Positions 10,008 to 20,939 of a stretch of DNA of 64,000 nt are shown here, piece by piece; the first letter of the stretch is position 1; each line of letters begins with the position of its first letter. Origin of the DNA: Diphasiastrum complanatum (Eukaryota > Streptophyta > Lycopodiopsida > Lycopodiales > Lycopodiaceae); assembly GCA_029204225.1 (NCBI GenBank), contig CM055103.1, positions 24,180,163 to 24,244,162 of the forward strand. The letters run 5' to 3'. The position numbers and the translations under genes are program-made. Below the pieces are notes generated by a model. It ran no database searches. It saw only the letters and a program-made list of their open reading frames with translations, and was not told the origin of the DNA.

Positions 10008-13000
10008 TTCCTCCTCAAATCTAGCCTTGGAGATCACAATGCTTTTATCAATAACTCCAATTGAAGATCTAAGCTTGACAAATGAATCTTTAGGTAAAGG
10101 TTTAGTAAACAAATCAGCCAAGCAACTTGATGATGGCACGTGTTGGAGCTTGATCTCTTTAGCTTGCACTTTTTCCCTCACGAAATGATGAGCAATTTCG
10201 ATGTGTTTGCTCCTTGCATGGAATGTAGGATTAGTTGCAAGTGATTGGGATGATTGGTTGTCACAATAGATGATAGGGATCTCCTCCTCCATGACATGAA
10301 GCTCCACCAATAGCCTTTTGAGCCACAAGACCTCCTTGCATGTTGATGTCAAGGCCTTGTATTCGGATTCTGTGGAAGATAGGGAGATGGTATCTTGCTT
10401 TTTGGAAAGCCATGATACTACTCCATCACATAGAAAGGTGGCAAAGGCACTTGTTGATCTTCTATCCACTTTGTCACCTGCAAAATCCGAGTCACTATAG
10501 GCTCTTAAGCCAAGATTAGTTCCTCTATACAAAATACCAAAATTCTTAGTGAATGAAATGTATCTAAGAACTCTTTTGGCCATCTTCCAATGTGAAACTA
10601 GAGGACTTTGCATGAATTGGCTTAACTTTCCAACACTATAACTAAGATCAGGTCTAGTCATAGTTAAATAGATCAAGGAGCCAATAAGCCTTCTATATAA
10701 TGTGATGTCCTCAAAGGATGCTTCATCACAACCAATAGATGCTTTTACATGTTGCTCCATTGGTGTCTCAATGCCTTTACAATTCTTCATTCCAAATCTA
10801 TCTAGGATGGATGTAGCATATTTAGATTGACAAATGAAGCTAAAATAACATCCTCTAATAACCTCTATTCCAAGAATGAAGCTCAATAGGCCGAGATCTA
10901 CCATCTTAAACTCTTTTGCTAAAGCAATTTTTACATCTCTAATTCCATCTAGATCATTACCACTCAAGATAATGTCATCTACATAAAAAACAAGAATAAT
11001 GATCATGCCATCATGAAAACTTATATACAATGATGGATCATAGGCACTCATTACAAAATTGATGGAAATGAGAAAAGAGTTTAGCCTAGAGTACCATGCT
11101 CTAGGTGCTTGCTTGAGCCCATAAAGGCTCTTCTTCAAAAAACACACCTTTCCTTCATGCTTTGCCTTGATGAAGCCCTCGGGTTGCCTCATGTAGATCT
11201 CTTCCTCCAAATAACCATTGAGGAATCCATTTGTGAAGTCAAGTTGGAATAGCTCCCAATTGAAGGTTGTAGCAAGACTAATGATCAACCTGATAGTAAC
11301 AAGCTTAGCCACAGGAGCAAAAGTCTCATCATAGTCAATGCCTTTGGTTTGTAAAAAACCTTTGGCAACAAGCCTAGCTTTATGCTTGCTTATTGATCCA
11401 TCTTGATTATACTTCAATCTAAACACCCACTTGCAATCAAGAGGTTTCTTCCCTTGAGGAAGATCCACAAGATCCCAAGTATGATTCTCAATAAGAGCAT
11501 CATACTCTACTTGCATAGCATCCATCCAACTTTTAGACTTACAAGCATCTTCATAGCATGTTGGCTCATCTAACATTGAAGTAAGAAAGGTGTAAGATGT
11601 GAAAGATGATGAGCCTTCCCTTTGATCACCTTGACCATCATAGGTGAGCCTCAATGGCTCGGATCTTGCCCTTGTAGATCTTCTTGGAGTTCTTGGAGTT
11701 CTTGCATCTTGAGGTGGATCCTCAAGTTCTTCTTCACTTGGAAGGTCCTCCTCCATCCTAGCATGATCCTTGGAATCAAGATGATTAGTAGCATTATCAT
11801 CCAATTCACAAGCATGTCCTTCATAAAAAATAACATCCCTACTCACTATCACCTTGCTAGTGATGGGATTGAAGACTCTATAACCTTTGCTATTCTCACC
11901 ATATCCCACAAAGATGCCTTTGATGGATGTTGCATCATCCTTCCTTCTCTTATCCAAGGATTGGTGTACATAGCAAGTGGATCCAAAAACTTTGAGATCT
12001 TTGAGATTGGGCTTCTCTCCAAATAGAGCTTCAAATGGTGTGATTCCTCCAATGGCTTGGTTTGGCAATCTATTGCACAAATAGTTAGCACAAGTTATTG
12101 CTTCACCCCAAAATGGTTTGGATAGAGAAGCATCTAGCCTTAAGGCCTTAGCACACTCACAAAGAGATCTATTTCTTCTCTCACTCACTCCATTTTGTTG
12201 AGGGGTGTATGGACATGACAACTCCCTCTTTATGCCATTAGAAATACAAAAGTCAATCAACTTATTGGAGACATATTCACCTCCATTATCACTCCTTAAT
12301 ACCTTAATCTTGGTACTAAGTTGATTTTCTACCAAAGTCTTGAACTTTACAAAAGAATCAAACACCATTGATTTGCTAGACAAGAGGTACATCCAACAAA
12401 ATCTAGAATAGTCATCAATGAAGATTACATAGTACTTGGCACCACCATTAGACTCATGTGAAAAACTATGAACATCCGAATGGATGAGTTCAAGAGGAGA
12501 GTTTGATCTTGATGTAGATCTTGAAAAGGGTAGCTTGTGAGCCTTTGAGAGGCTGCATGCTTCACATCTCTTCCCACACTTTGACAAATGCTTGGGGAGT
12601 CCAACTGCAAGCTCCTTTGTAGTCATAGATTCCATGGCTTTGTAGTTGGGGTGACCCAACCTTTTGTGCCACAGTTCCACCTTTGATAGCTCCACCTTTG
12701 CCAAGTTAACACTCTCCACTGCAATATTAGCATCAAGCTTAAACAATCTACCTTGCTTAAAGCCTTTGGCTATACATTCATCATTTCTAAGGATGGAACA
12801 AACTCCATGCTTAAATTGTACATCTAGGCCATTATCCATTAACTGGCCAACACTAAGCAAATTCTTGGTTAACTTAGGAACATAAAGAAAATTATCTAGA
12901 TTCATCCTTTTGGATGATCCCACATACAAGGGAATTGTTCCTATTCCACTTATCTTACATTCTTGACTACTTGCAGTATAGATTGATCTATGTAAGTCAT

Positions 13001-13991
13001 TGTAAGAAAGTAAGGTGGAGAATATGTCCTTTTGATATGTCATGTGGGAACTTGCCCCACTATCAATCCACCAAGAATCATTGGTGTTGCTCTTGGATGA
13101 TGGTGGTTTGTTGGAAACCATCAAAGATGACTCTTCATCGTCCTCTTCCTCCTGATGTGCAATGTTGCTTTGTTTGCTCTCTTGTGCCTTCTTCTTCTTG
13201 AGACATTCTGATGCAAAATGTCCTTTCTTTCCACAGAAAAAACATTTGTACTTGGACTTGTCTTTGATCTTGCCCTTTGAGCTTGAAGCCTCATCCTCCT
13301 CCTTGGTCTCCTTGAAGTGCTTCTTCTTGCCATTGGTCTTCTTCTTGCTTTTAAATGAGAAATTAGCTTTCTCATCACCATGCTGCAGAGTAATAGCATT
13401 CATTCTTGCATTGGTATGCAACATCCTACACTCTTCAGCTACTAATACACTGTGTAGCTTTTCTATAGTAGGCAAAGTGTCTTGGATTGCAAAGCTTTGG
13501 ACCAAATTTGTAAAGCCACTCCCTAGACCATTTAGGACAATCTGAACAAGCTCACTATCTTGAATCTTCTCTCCAATGGAAGCTAACTCCCTATTAAGAG
13601 ACTTGATTCTTAGCACATAATCTTGTGCATTCTCATCACTCCTCTTCATGCTTTGTAGAATCTGGTTCCTAAGCATGAGAACCCTCGAAGTGTTACTAGA
13701 CTCATAGATAGATTTTAAAGATTCCCAAGCCTCTTTAGCACTCTTACATGATGATACTTCCCTTAAAAGATCATTGCTTACATTCATCTTAATACAATGA
13801 AGTGCAAGCCTAGACCTCTTCTTGTATCTCACTAATTCCTGTGCACCTAGAGGTTCATCTTCATCATCTATTAGAAACTCATAAAGATCCTGGAGCACCA
13901 TTAGTGACTCCATCCTCACTTTCCAAATAGCATAATTGGTAGAATTTAACCTCTCACTAGCTTCTAGAAGGTAGGCTCCCACTGATCCCAT
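9969..13991 (-). CDS. Copia-A gag-pol polyprotein, intact (1340 aa)
   Basis: A complete single-frame Copia polyprotein for capsid formation, reverse transcription and integration of Copia-A. Domains in order: gag with DUF4219/UBN2 (1-200), zinc knuckle CFFCGKKGHFASEC (about 250-263), aspartic protease WWIDSGASSHMT (about 307-318), the pre-integrase HHCC region (LWHKRLGHPN near 441, CEAC near 476), an integrase core with the expected D-D-E (IHSDVH near 504, RSDNGGEY near 567, GVSERRN near 603), reverse transcriptase (CKWVFRLKYN near 852, YVDDIILSGN near 1002) and RNase H (YSDSDFAGD near 1164, SSTESEYKAL near 1204, ADLFTKPL near 1290). The start is the first ATG downstream of the leader and matches related elements. 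The last ~13 residues are encoded by the 3' LTR. No stops or frameshifts were found, so it could still supply enzymes, although its own 3' LTR is broken. Confidence 0.97.
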   Translation of the reverse strand: MGSVGAYLLEASERLNSTNYAIWKVRMESLMVLQDLYEFLIDDEDEPLGAQELVRYKKRSRLALHCIKMNVSNDLLREVSSCKSAKEAWESLKSIYESSNTSRVLMLRNQILQSMKRSDENAQDYVLRIKSLNRELASIGEKIQDSELVQIVLNGLGSGFTNLVQSFAIQDTLPTIEKLHSVLVAEECRMLHTNARMNAITLQHGDEKANFSFKSKKKTNGKKKHFKETKEEDEASSSKGKIKDKSKYKCFFCGKKGHFASECLKKKKAQESKQSNIAHQEEEDDEESSLMVSNKPPSSKSNTNDSWWIDSGASSHMTYQKDIFSTLLSYNDLHRSIYTASSQECKISGIGTIPLYVGSSKRMNLDNFLYVPKLTKNLLSVGQLMDNGLDVQFKHGVCSILRNDECIAKGFKQGRLFKLDANIAVESVNLAKVELSKVELWHKRLGHPNYKAMESMTTKELAVGLPKHLSKCGKRCEACSLSKAHKLPFSRSTSRSNSPLELIHSDVHSFSHESNGGAKYYVIFIDDYSRFCWMYLLSSKSMVFDSFVKFKTLVENQLSTKIKVLRSDNGGEYVSNKLIDFCISNGIKRELSCPYTPQQNGVSERRNRSLCECAKALRLDASLSKPFWGEAITCANYLCNRLPNQAIGGITPFEALFGEKPNLKDLKVFGSTCYVHQSLDKRRKDDATSIKGIFVGYGENSKGYRVFNPITSKVIVSRDVIFYEGHACELDDNATNHLDSKDHARMEEDLPSEEELEDPPQDARTPRTPRRSTRARSEPLRLTYDGQGDQREGSSSFTSYTFLTSMLDEPTCYEDACKSKSWMDAMQVEYDALIENHTWDLVDLPQGKKPLDCKWVFRLKYNQDGSISKHKARLVAKGFLQTKGIDYDETFAPVAKLVTIRLIISLATTFNWELFQLDFTNGFLNGYLEEEIYMRQPEGFIKAKHEGKVCFLKKSLYGLKQAPRAWYSRLNSFLISINFVMSAYDPSLYISFHDGMIIILVFYVDDIILSGNDLDGIRDVKIALAKEFKMVDLGLLSFILGIEVIRGCYFSFICQSKYATSILDRFGMKNCKGIETPMEQHVKASIGCDEASFEDITLYRRLIGSLIYLTMTRPDLSYSVGKLSQFMQSPLVSHWKMAKRVLRYISFTKNFGILYRGTNLGLRAYSDSDFAGDKVDRRSTSAFATFLCDGVVSWLSKKQDTISLSSTESEYKALTSTCKEVLWLKRLLVELHVMEEEIPIIYCDNQSSQSLATNPTFHARSKHIEIAHHFVREKVQAKEIKLQHVPSSSCLADLFTKPLPKDSFVKLRSSIGVIDKSIVISKARFEEECEKLPTLANLAM

Positions 13992-14622
13992 CTTACTAGC
14001 AAGATTCTACACACAAGATATAGATTTGTTTGGACCTGAAACTCACAAAGGTTTCTAACTTGCAGTGTTTCACTCAAATGTTGACTTCTAATCCAATAGA
14101 TGGATTTGTAATCACAGTTCTATCACTCCCTCACAAGCTGGAATGAAGATAAGATGAGATGAAAACTACACTCAAGCAAATCTTGCCAATCTTGGCTATT
14201 CTTGGACAAAAACTGACTCTATCTCTCTCATTCACTTTCATGTACTTTCAAGACCTGGTTTCCACTTTAAGAAGGTCTGAAATCAGCCTAGATTAATTAG
14301 TTTTCATGAAACAAATTCAAAACTAATCAATGGCAAGTGATCTTGGTAGCTTATCCTAGGATTTGCACCAAAAATCACATCAAACTGACACCATATGAAT
14401 TTTCTATGATCCAATGAATATGGGTTATTAAATGCTGGTTCAGAGATTCCCACACGTGTGAACAGTACGGATTTTGATCCTGAAAAAGTTTGGGATCAAA
14501 TCCCCTCACCAAAACCTGGATACCAGCTCGCCCTTCCAATACTAGCTTTTTGCACCAAAACTTGCTAAAACTGGATTAGATTCAAACACAGATCAATGGC
14601 CTTGTACTTGGCTCTGATACCA
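13992..14622 (-). other. Copia-A leader with primer-binding site
   Basis: The untranslated leader lies between the 5' LTR and the gag ATG. At 14622-14611 the minus strand reads TGGTATCAGAGC, the exact initiator tRNA-Met primer-binding site, flush with the LTR end. It contains a CACACGTGTG palindrome near 14451. No ORF was recognised. Confidence 0.88.
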
Positions 14623-15309
14623 TGTGAAAAGTACAGTACTAAGGACCATAAATGGATCTTTGAATGATCCACAAGGTGATTGTATGCTTGTTAAACAATC
14701 TATCAGAAACTAGTCATCAGAAAACAAGATCTAGTTTAGCAGCTTGATAGGAAACAAGTAGAGACAATCAAAGCATTGATCAAATAGTCTAATCCAACTC
14801 CACACGTGTGGAAATAAGGCTGTAGTACGGCCTGTAGACAGTGTTTACAAAGTGCCAGGTTTCATTGGAAAAATAGAGTAATCACCATACAATGAGAGGA
14901 AACTCGAGTTTCTCCTTGAGGCTCCAAAAAGTTTCTATCTTCTCACTATGGAGAATGGAAATACATAGTAAAACACACTTCCTTTGCAAAGTTAGGTGAA
15001 AATCCAGCATGTAATAAGGAAGTAGACTCCACTTTCTTGCCCTAATGTGAAAACCCTAGTCTAGATCCAAGAGTCATGCTTGGTAGGTGCATGGTAGGTA
15101 CAAATCTCATCATAAATCATGGTCTAGATCCTACAAAGTAGGAATCACTACCAAATAGACACAACCACTCCTCTTGACTCGTGGTAACCTACTTTAGGTG
15201 TGTATGTACAAGTGGCACTTTGGCCATTCAAGTAACCAACAAACAATATTGACAAAATGTACAATATTCTACATGGCTAGATTTGCCAATGTAGGCAATT
15301 TTTCACAAG
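14623..15309 (-). repeat. Copia-A 5' LTR (687 bp, complete)
   Basis: On the minus strand it starts TGTGAAAAATTGCC and ends GTACTTTTCACA, directly followed by the primer-binding site. Its two pieces correspond to 9747-10007 (same orientation) and 20500-20934 (inverted). It contains GGCCGTACT and CCACACGTGTGG. The outer flank at 15310-15314 is AGTAT, one half of the Copia-A target duplication. Confidence 0.94.
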
Positions 15310-16812
15310 TATATCTTGTACAATGCTATATATATGGCTTACAACCTCAATATCAGAGCATTGTAGAAAGTTACCTACAAACTACTTCTCTATAACCTGG
15401 TTTTCAATTAAGGGAAATAATTGAATATGCATTAGAATACAAGCAACAAGAACAAAGACTTAAATTGGAAGCAGAAAGCAAAGAAGAACCATCTAACTGA
15501 TTTGAAGAAATTGATTAACCAAAATAAAGTAAATGTGGTTCAACATAAAAAAAGGAACACGAAAGTAAAGACAGTTTTCAAGATAAAGACAATTCTAACA
15601 TTGAATCTAATGAGAAAAATAATGGTGAAAACCAAAATTCATATTCAGATGCAATGGCATATGGCAAAAACCAGGATTCATATGCAATGACAAGTGGTAT
15701 AAATCGGGACTTTAATCAAGAAGCATTTATGAATAGCAAACTTCCTAACAAAGATAAAGAAGACCAGAGTTCATCCGAAGATGCATACTTTAACTAGTTG
15801 GATGAGAAAATTTCAAATGCAGATGATTGTCAATCGGAAGAACCATGTTTCGATACATGTGAAAATCAAGAGAATCACCATCAATCAGAAGTTGCTCAAG
15901 GTGAATTAATTGGAATAGACAATCAACAATAGACACAAGTGAAAAAAAAAAAAAAAAAGGTATAATGATTTTCAACATTAACAAAGTTTGCAATTAAAGG
16001 TCTTCAATATCTGGATGAACAAGATTCTATACAAGATAGTCAACAAGATCTAAGTGAGGAATATGGTAATGGATCCATTGTAATAGGTGTTTCTGTTAAT
16101 TTAGATGGCATATCATCTTGATGTTGCATGTGATCTAGATCCACAATCAATCTTCCAACCTAACATTCCAGCTAAAGTCCAACTCCTTATTGGTTATCAT
16201 TTTGAGTGTCATTCTAACTATCAAAGTTTGGTGTAAGGCCTACAACAATGCTTTAACCTGGTCAATGGACAAGCAAGTATAGACCATCAAGTAAATGAGT
16301 GTATTCAATTTGACTAAAGAAAAACAAGACATTCTTGAAATTGTCAAAGAGGACTATTTGGCATTGGCATTCCAAGATTTGGAATTGAATGGCTATCTTA
16401 AGGATCAGATCTATGAATTATTTCAATTTGGTCTAAGAGCACTTCGACAACATATTTTTATTAGCGACAATGATCCAGTGGAGTATGAGGCACTTAACAT
16501 GGAATCCAATACTACTAAAGAGATATCATAATTCCATAGAGATCCTATTCGTTTCATTATTCTAGATTATTATTTGATGTCTCATGGATCCATTTCACAA
16601 GAGAAAGCAGCTTATGTTGGAGAATCTTATTCCTATGGATTCTCTAGAACTCAACTGCCAGTATGTAGTTCGCATGCGTATTCAACATGCTTGAATGAGA
16701 ATTTGATCAGATTCAAAAAATTCTTCTTTTGACAACAATATATCCAATGATGCCCCTTGGCGTACATCCGATTTGCACTACCACCATCAGCTAATTTGTA
16801 TGGAACATTCCT
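15310..16812 (+). pseudogene. C-terminal part of a Gypsy-type gag, then decayed internal DNA
   Basis: The first ~60 codons (from 15310) have the look of a Ty3/Gypsy gag C-terminal half: a GLQPQYQ motif followed by an acidic, glutamine-rich helix with EYALEYKQQEQ. The frame crosses the Copia-A insertion point and is the direct continuation of the minus-strand gag at 20940-21263 once Copia-A is ignored. It then meets stops and becomes an unconserved, acidic and repetitive tail. A separate 78-codon ORF (16295-16531) is not recognisable. Homology to anything ends by 16812, where inverted Copia-B begins. Confidence 0.7.
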
Positions 16813-19006
16813 TTGAGGTCTCTCAACAAGCAACCAAGTTTCATTCTCAATCAAGGCATCATACTCATCCAACATAGCTTTATACCATTCTTTGGAGTTC
16901 AATGCATCTTCAACGTTAGACGGTTCTTCAAAACTAGATAAAGCATAAGAAGTGGATGAGATACCCTCAACTTGCTATCCTTTGCCTTGATATGTGAGCC
17001 TTGATGGCTCCACTTTTGCCCTTGAAGATCTCCTTGGTGTGATAGGTGGGTTTGGTGCTTGCTCCTCCATGAGCTCCTCCTCAAAACCAAGATCTTGCTC
17101 CTCGGCCATCTTCTTCTTGATTGTTGGAGCACTTGAGCCTTCTTCAAGCATATGCATATGATGTTCATCAAAGATGACATCCCTTGAAACAACAAATTTG
17201 TTCAAGGATGGGAGATAGACTTTGTAGCCCTTGCTTGAGCTTGCATATCCAAGCATGATCCCTCTTGTGGAAGATGGATCCTCCTTGGTTCTTGTTTCCA
17301 ATGGCACATGCACATAACATATACACCCAAAAACTTTCAAGTGATTAAGATTGGGTTTCTTTCCATACAACATCTCATAAGGAGTTTTGCCTTCAATTGC
17401 TTTGCAAGACACCCTATTCATCAAGTAGTTTGCACATACAAGAGACTCACCCCAAAAGGATTTGGGCAAACAAGCATCTAATCTTAAAGCCTTAGAACAT
17501 TCACATAATGTTCTATTCCTTCTTTTAGCAACTCCATTTTGCTGAGGAGTGTAAGGACAAGAAGTCTCTTTCTTGATCCCTTCCTCCTCACAAAAGGCCT
17601 TGAACTCATTGGAGATGAATTCTCCACCATTGTCACTTATAAGAATCTTGATGCTATGATTATGATGCTTTTCCACAAACAACTTGAACTTTACAAAAGT
17701 ATCAAATACTTGAGACTTGAAGGAAAGTAAGAACACCCAACAATATCTTGAGTAGTCATCAATGAAGTTTAAAAACATGGATGAACCTCCATTAGATTTG
17801 GTGCTAGCAATGTGCACATCCGAGTGTATGATTTCAAGAGGATGAGATGACTTTGTGATGGAGTTAGGAAACACCTTCTTATGTGCCTTGGATAAGGCAC
17901 AAGCTTCACAAACCTTGTCTTCCTAAGCAAAGGGGAATGCTACCAACTCCTTCAATCTTACAAGCTTCATCATTTGCTGTATAGATAGACTTTATAGGTC
18001 CATCATAAGATAAGAGAGAAGAGAAAAACTCCCTTTTACTAGTCATGTGTGAACTAGCACCCGAGTCAATCCACCAATGGTCTTCTCCTTTGAAGCTTGT
18101 TGAAGACAATATGGACATCATGAGAGAGTCCTCATGTGAACTCTCCTCCTCCTCCTCTTTGCTCATGTTGGCTTGGCTTTGATCTTGCTTCCTCTTGAAG
18201 CATTCCGAGGCATAATGCCCCATCTTGCTACAATAGTAGCACTTCACCTTTGATTTGTCCTTCTTGACTTTGGTGGTTGATGGAGATGCCTTTGGGGGTC
18301 CTTCTTGATCCTCAAGCTTTGTAGACTTCTTGAATGTTGATCCTTTGCCTTTGGACTTGCCTTTGCCTTTGGTGAAGAGAGCTTGGTCATCTCCACCTTG
18401 GATGGAAAGCCTATCCATCCTCTCTTGCATTTGGCTCCTTCTTGATTCCTCGGCCATGAGTGTGCCTTGGAGTTCTTCAAGTATGGGTAGCTTACCCATA
18501 ATTGCATATCCCTGAACCAAATTGTCAAATTCAAAGCTTAGTCCATTCAATATGAGTTGAACAAGCTCTTCATCCTTGATAGGGTCACCTATAAAGGCTA
18601 GCTCTTTGTTCAATTCCTTTACTCTTAGGACAAAAGTATGTGCACTCTCTCCTTTCTTTTGATAGCTTCTATAGATTTGATTCTTCAAAGCTAACATTCT
18701 AGTTTGGTTCTTGGATTCACAGACCTTTTGCAAAGTCTCCCAAGCATCTTGAGCTGAAGTGCAATCTCCTACCTCTCTTAAGAGTTCATTTGCAACATTC
18801 ATTTTTATGCAATGTAGTGCAACATTGCACCTCTTGATGTATTTGGCTTTTTCTTGAGGATGAATAGGTTCACCCTCCTTACCATTTACAATTTCCATCA
18901 GATCTTGCATGATCATGATAGATTCCATTCTAACTTTCCATATGGAATAGTTAGTTTTGTTGAGCCTTTCATTAGTATCCAAAAGATATGCATTTATAGA
19001 TGCCAT
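16813..19006 (-). pseudogene. Copia-B gag, protease and integrase (inverted 5' part)
   Basis: Gag starts at the ATG ending at 19006. It has a UBN2-like domain, a zinc knuckle CYYCSKMGHYASEC near 18200, and protease WWIDSGASSHMT near 18040-18080. Near 17930 an internal deletion with frameshift removes the region between protease and integrase. Integrase resumes at CEACALSKAHKK, with IHSDVH, ISDNGGEF and NGVAKRRNR. The last has alanine-lysine where GVSER is usual, so the catalytic Glu is apparently replaced. A stop lies near 16973 and the frame continues as SKEWYKAMLDEYDALIENE. Copia homology then breaks off at about 16812. The rest of RT and RNase H is at 8029-9050 in the opposite orientation. 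Confidence 0.93.
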
Positions 19007-19817
19007 CTAGTCTCCTAATCAAGGACTTGACACAAATGAAGGTTACTTCTATTGATTTGATTGAAGGTCTACCTTATCCCACTTCTTAGGGACCTGAAAA
19101 GATCAGTAATAGACTTCCTATAAAGATCTAAGAATGATCTCTAACAAAATCAAATCATAGAATACTAGAAACAATGCACTTGCTTGATTGAAGTAGACAA
19201 TACTAGTAGAATTGCCCCTCTTTCTATAAAGAACATTAAAGCTTCCAAATGATCTGATCAAGAGTGAATTTCAGCAACCTAATATACTTTCAAAATCACT
19301 TGTAAAAGATCTAAATGGAACTTAATGAGGATGCAACACAATCTACTATCCAATCACAAGCAAAAAATGATCAAAATTGATGAAAAATTGATCTAATTTG
19401 GTGCATAAGTCAAGCAATGGTTGGACTGAACCTAAATCACTTTAGGAGGTGTCTACTACACCTTAGAACAGCCTTGAAGAGTCCCCAAAACTCTGATCTT
19501 CCCTCTCCTTGAATGCTAGAAAGCCTCCTCTATGAAATCACCTCCAAAACTTGCTTAGAAATCAATGCTTGGAGCAAGCAAAACTTGCTATCTTGGTAAT
19601 GTGAATTGAATTCAACTTTGCCTCTGGTTTTAGACACCTAAACACCTGCAAATGAAGTCACACAACACCAATCTCCAATGTATTTGACTCACTTTGAGTT
19701 CTAGAATCAATACTAGATGCTAAGATCCAATCTACACAAGATTTAGATCAAAAATTGTGATCAAATTGAATGAAAACCAAGGATTTAGCTCATTTCAGCC
19801 TTTAGGATCTGATACCA
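19007..19817 (-). other. Copia-B leader with primer-binding site
   Basis: A non-coding leader upstream of gag. On the minus strand 19817-19806 reads TGGTATCAGATC, an initiator tRNA-Met-type site flush with the LTR. No ORF was seen. Confidence 0.85.
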
Positions 19818-20499
19818 TGTAAAAATTACAGCAAATAAGGATCCTAAAACACTTGAAATGATGAGGGAAACAATAGATTATGATTTCATAAGATTAGCAC
19901 AAGTTGAACCATCAAAATCCATCAAAAATCTATGCTTGAACCTCACTAAATGGCCCAAATCCTTGAAGAAGGCTTCACACGTGTGAAAGTACGGCCTCCC
20001 ACAGTCTGAGTACTGTACACCAGACCTACATTGAATCCTATAATCATTAGTAATCACAAGTACTCAAACAATTATGAACATAGAGAGCAATTGCACCATT
20101 ATGAGAGAAAAAACATGAAATTGCTTGATTGATTTTGGTGAGATATCATCACCTATATATACATGATCCATCACGGTTTTGGGCAGGTATGAGTAGCCCT
20201 AAACCTATCCCTAATTCTAATTTTGGTGGATCTTTCATCCCTACCAAGTTAGGGTTGGAATCTTGGAGATCCCTCAACAATGCAAAAACTACCAAAAATA
20301 GCTCCTATTTTTTCTCCCTTGTATCTAAGCATAATTTGGACTCATTCCAAAGGTTCTAACACTTAGGTCTACTTGAGAACATCCTTATGAATGGAATCCT
20401 ATGCTATTTGGCACGTGTGACAAGCCACATCATGACCATCTAACTATTTACAAGTCATATGACCAAAACTAGTCAAGCTAGAATTGTGAATTTTTAACA
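19818..20499 (-). repeat. Copia-B 5' LTR (682 bp), inverted relative to its partner
   Basis: It is the reverse complement of 9065-9746 and has identical length. On the plus strand it begins TGTAAAAATTACAGC and ends GAATTTTTAACA. The outer flank at 20500-20504 is TTCAC, the reverse complement of GTGAA, matching the flank of the other LTR. Confidence 0.95.
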
Positions 20500-20934
20500 T
20501 TCACATTAGGGCAAGAAAGTGGAGTCTACTTCCTTATTACATGCTGGATTTTCACCTAACTTTGAAAAGGAAGTGTGTTTTACTATGTATTTCCATTCTC
20601 CATAGTGAGAAGATAGAAACTTTTTGGAGCCTCAAGGAGAAACTCGAGTTTCCTCTCATTGTATGGTGATTACTCTATTTTTCCAATGACACCCAGCTTT
20701 GGCACTTTGTAAACACTGTCTACAGGCCGTACTACAGCCTTATTTCCACACGTGTGGAGTTGGATTAGACTATTTGATCAATGCTTTGATTGTCTCTACT
20801 TGTTTCCTATCAAGCTGCTAAACTAGATCTTGTTTTCTGATGACTAGTTTCTGATAGATTGTTTAACAAGCATATAATCACCTTGTGGATCATTCAAAGA
20901 TCCATTTATGGTCCTTAGTACTGTACTTTTCACA
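20500..20934 (+). repeat. Copia-A 3' LTR, outer part, inverted
   Basis: It is the reverse complement of Copia-A LTR positions 14623-15053, with small indels. It begins at the Copia-B insertion point and ends with the genuine LTR terminus TTTTCACA. The next five bases ATACT (20935-20939) are the reverse complement of AGTAT, which flanks the other end of Copia-A at 15310. Confidence 0.93.
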
Positions 20935-20939
20935 ATACT

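Larger units (their letters stand above)
8029..20939. mobile_element. nested Copia-B in Copia-A in Gypsy, rearranged by one inversion
   Basis: Before rearrangement the order was: Gypsy gag, AGTAT, outer part of the Copia-A LTR, GTGAA, Copia-B, GTGAA, rest of Copia-A, AGTAT, Gypsy gag continued. Inverting the segment from Copia-B RT to a point in the Gypsy sequence gives the present order, read on the other strand. Both duplications survive, each with one half on either side of the breakpoint. The breakpoints lie at about 8029 and 16812, and roughly 0.4 kb of Copia-B RT was lost. An assembly misjoin cannot be excluded from sequence alone. Confidence 0.85.

Noticed and set aside
9898-15395. pair of identical ORFs at 9898 and 15198
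   Set aside because: Both are antisense readings of the Copia-A LTR copies.
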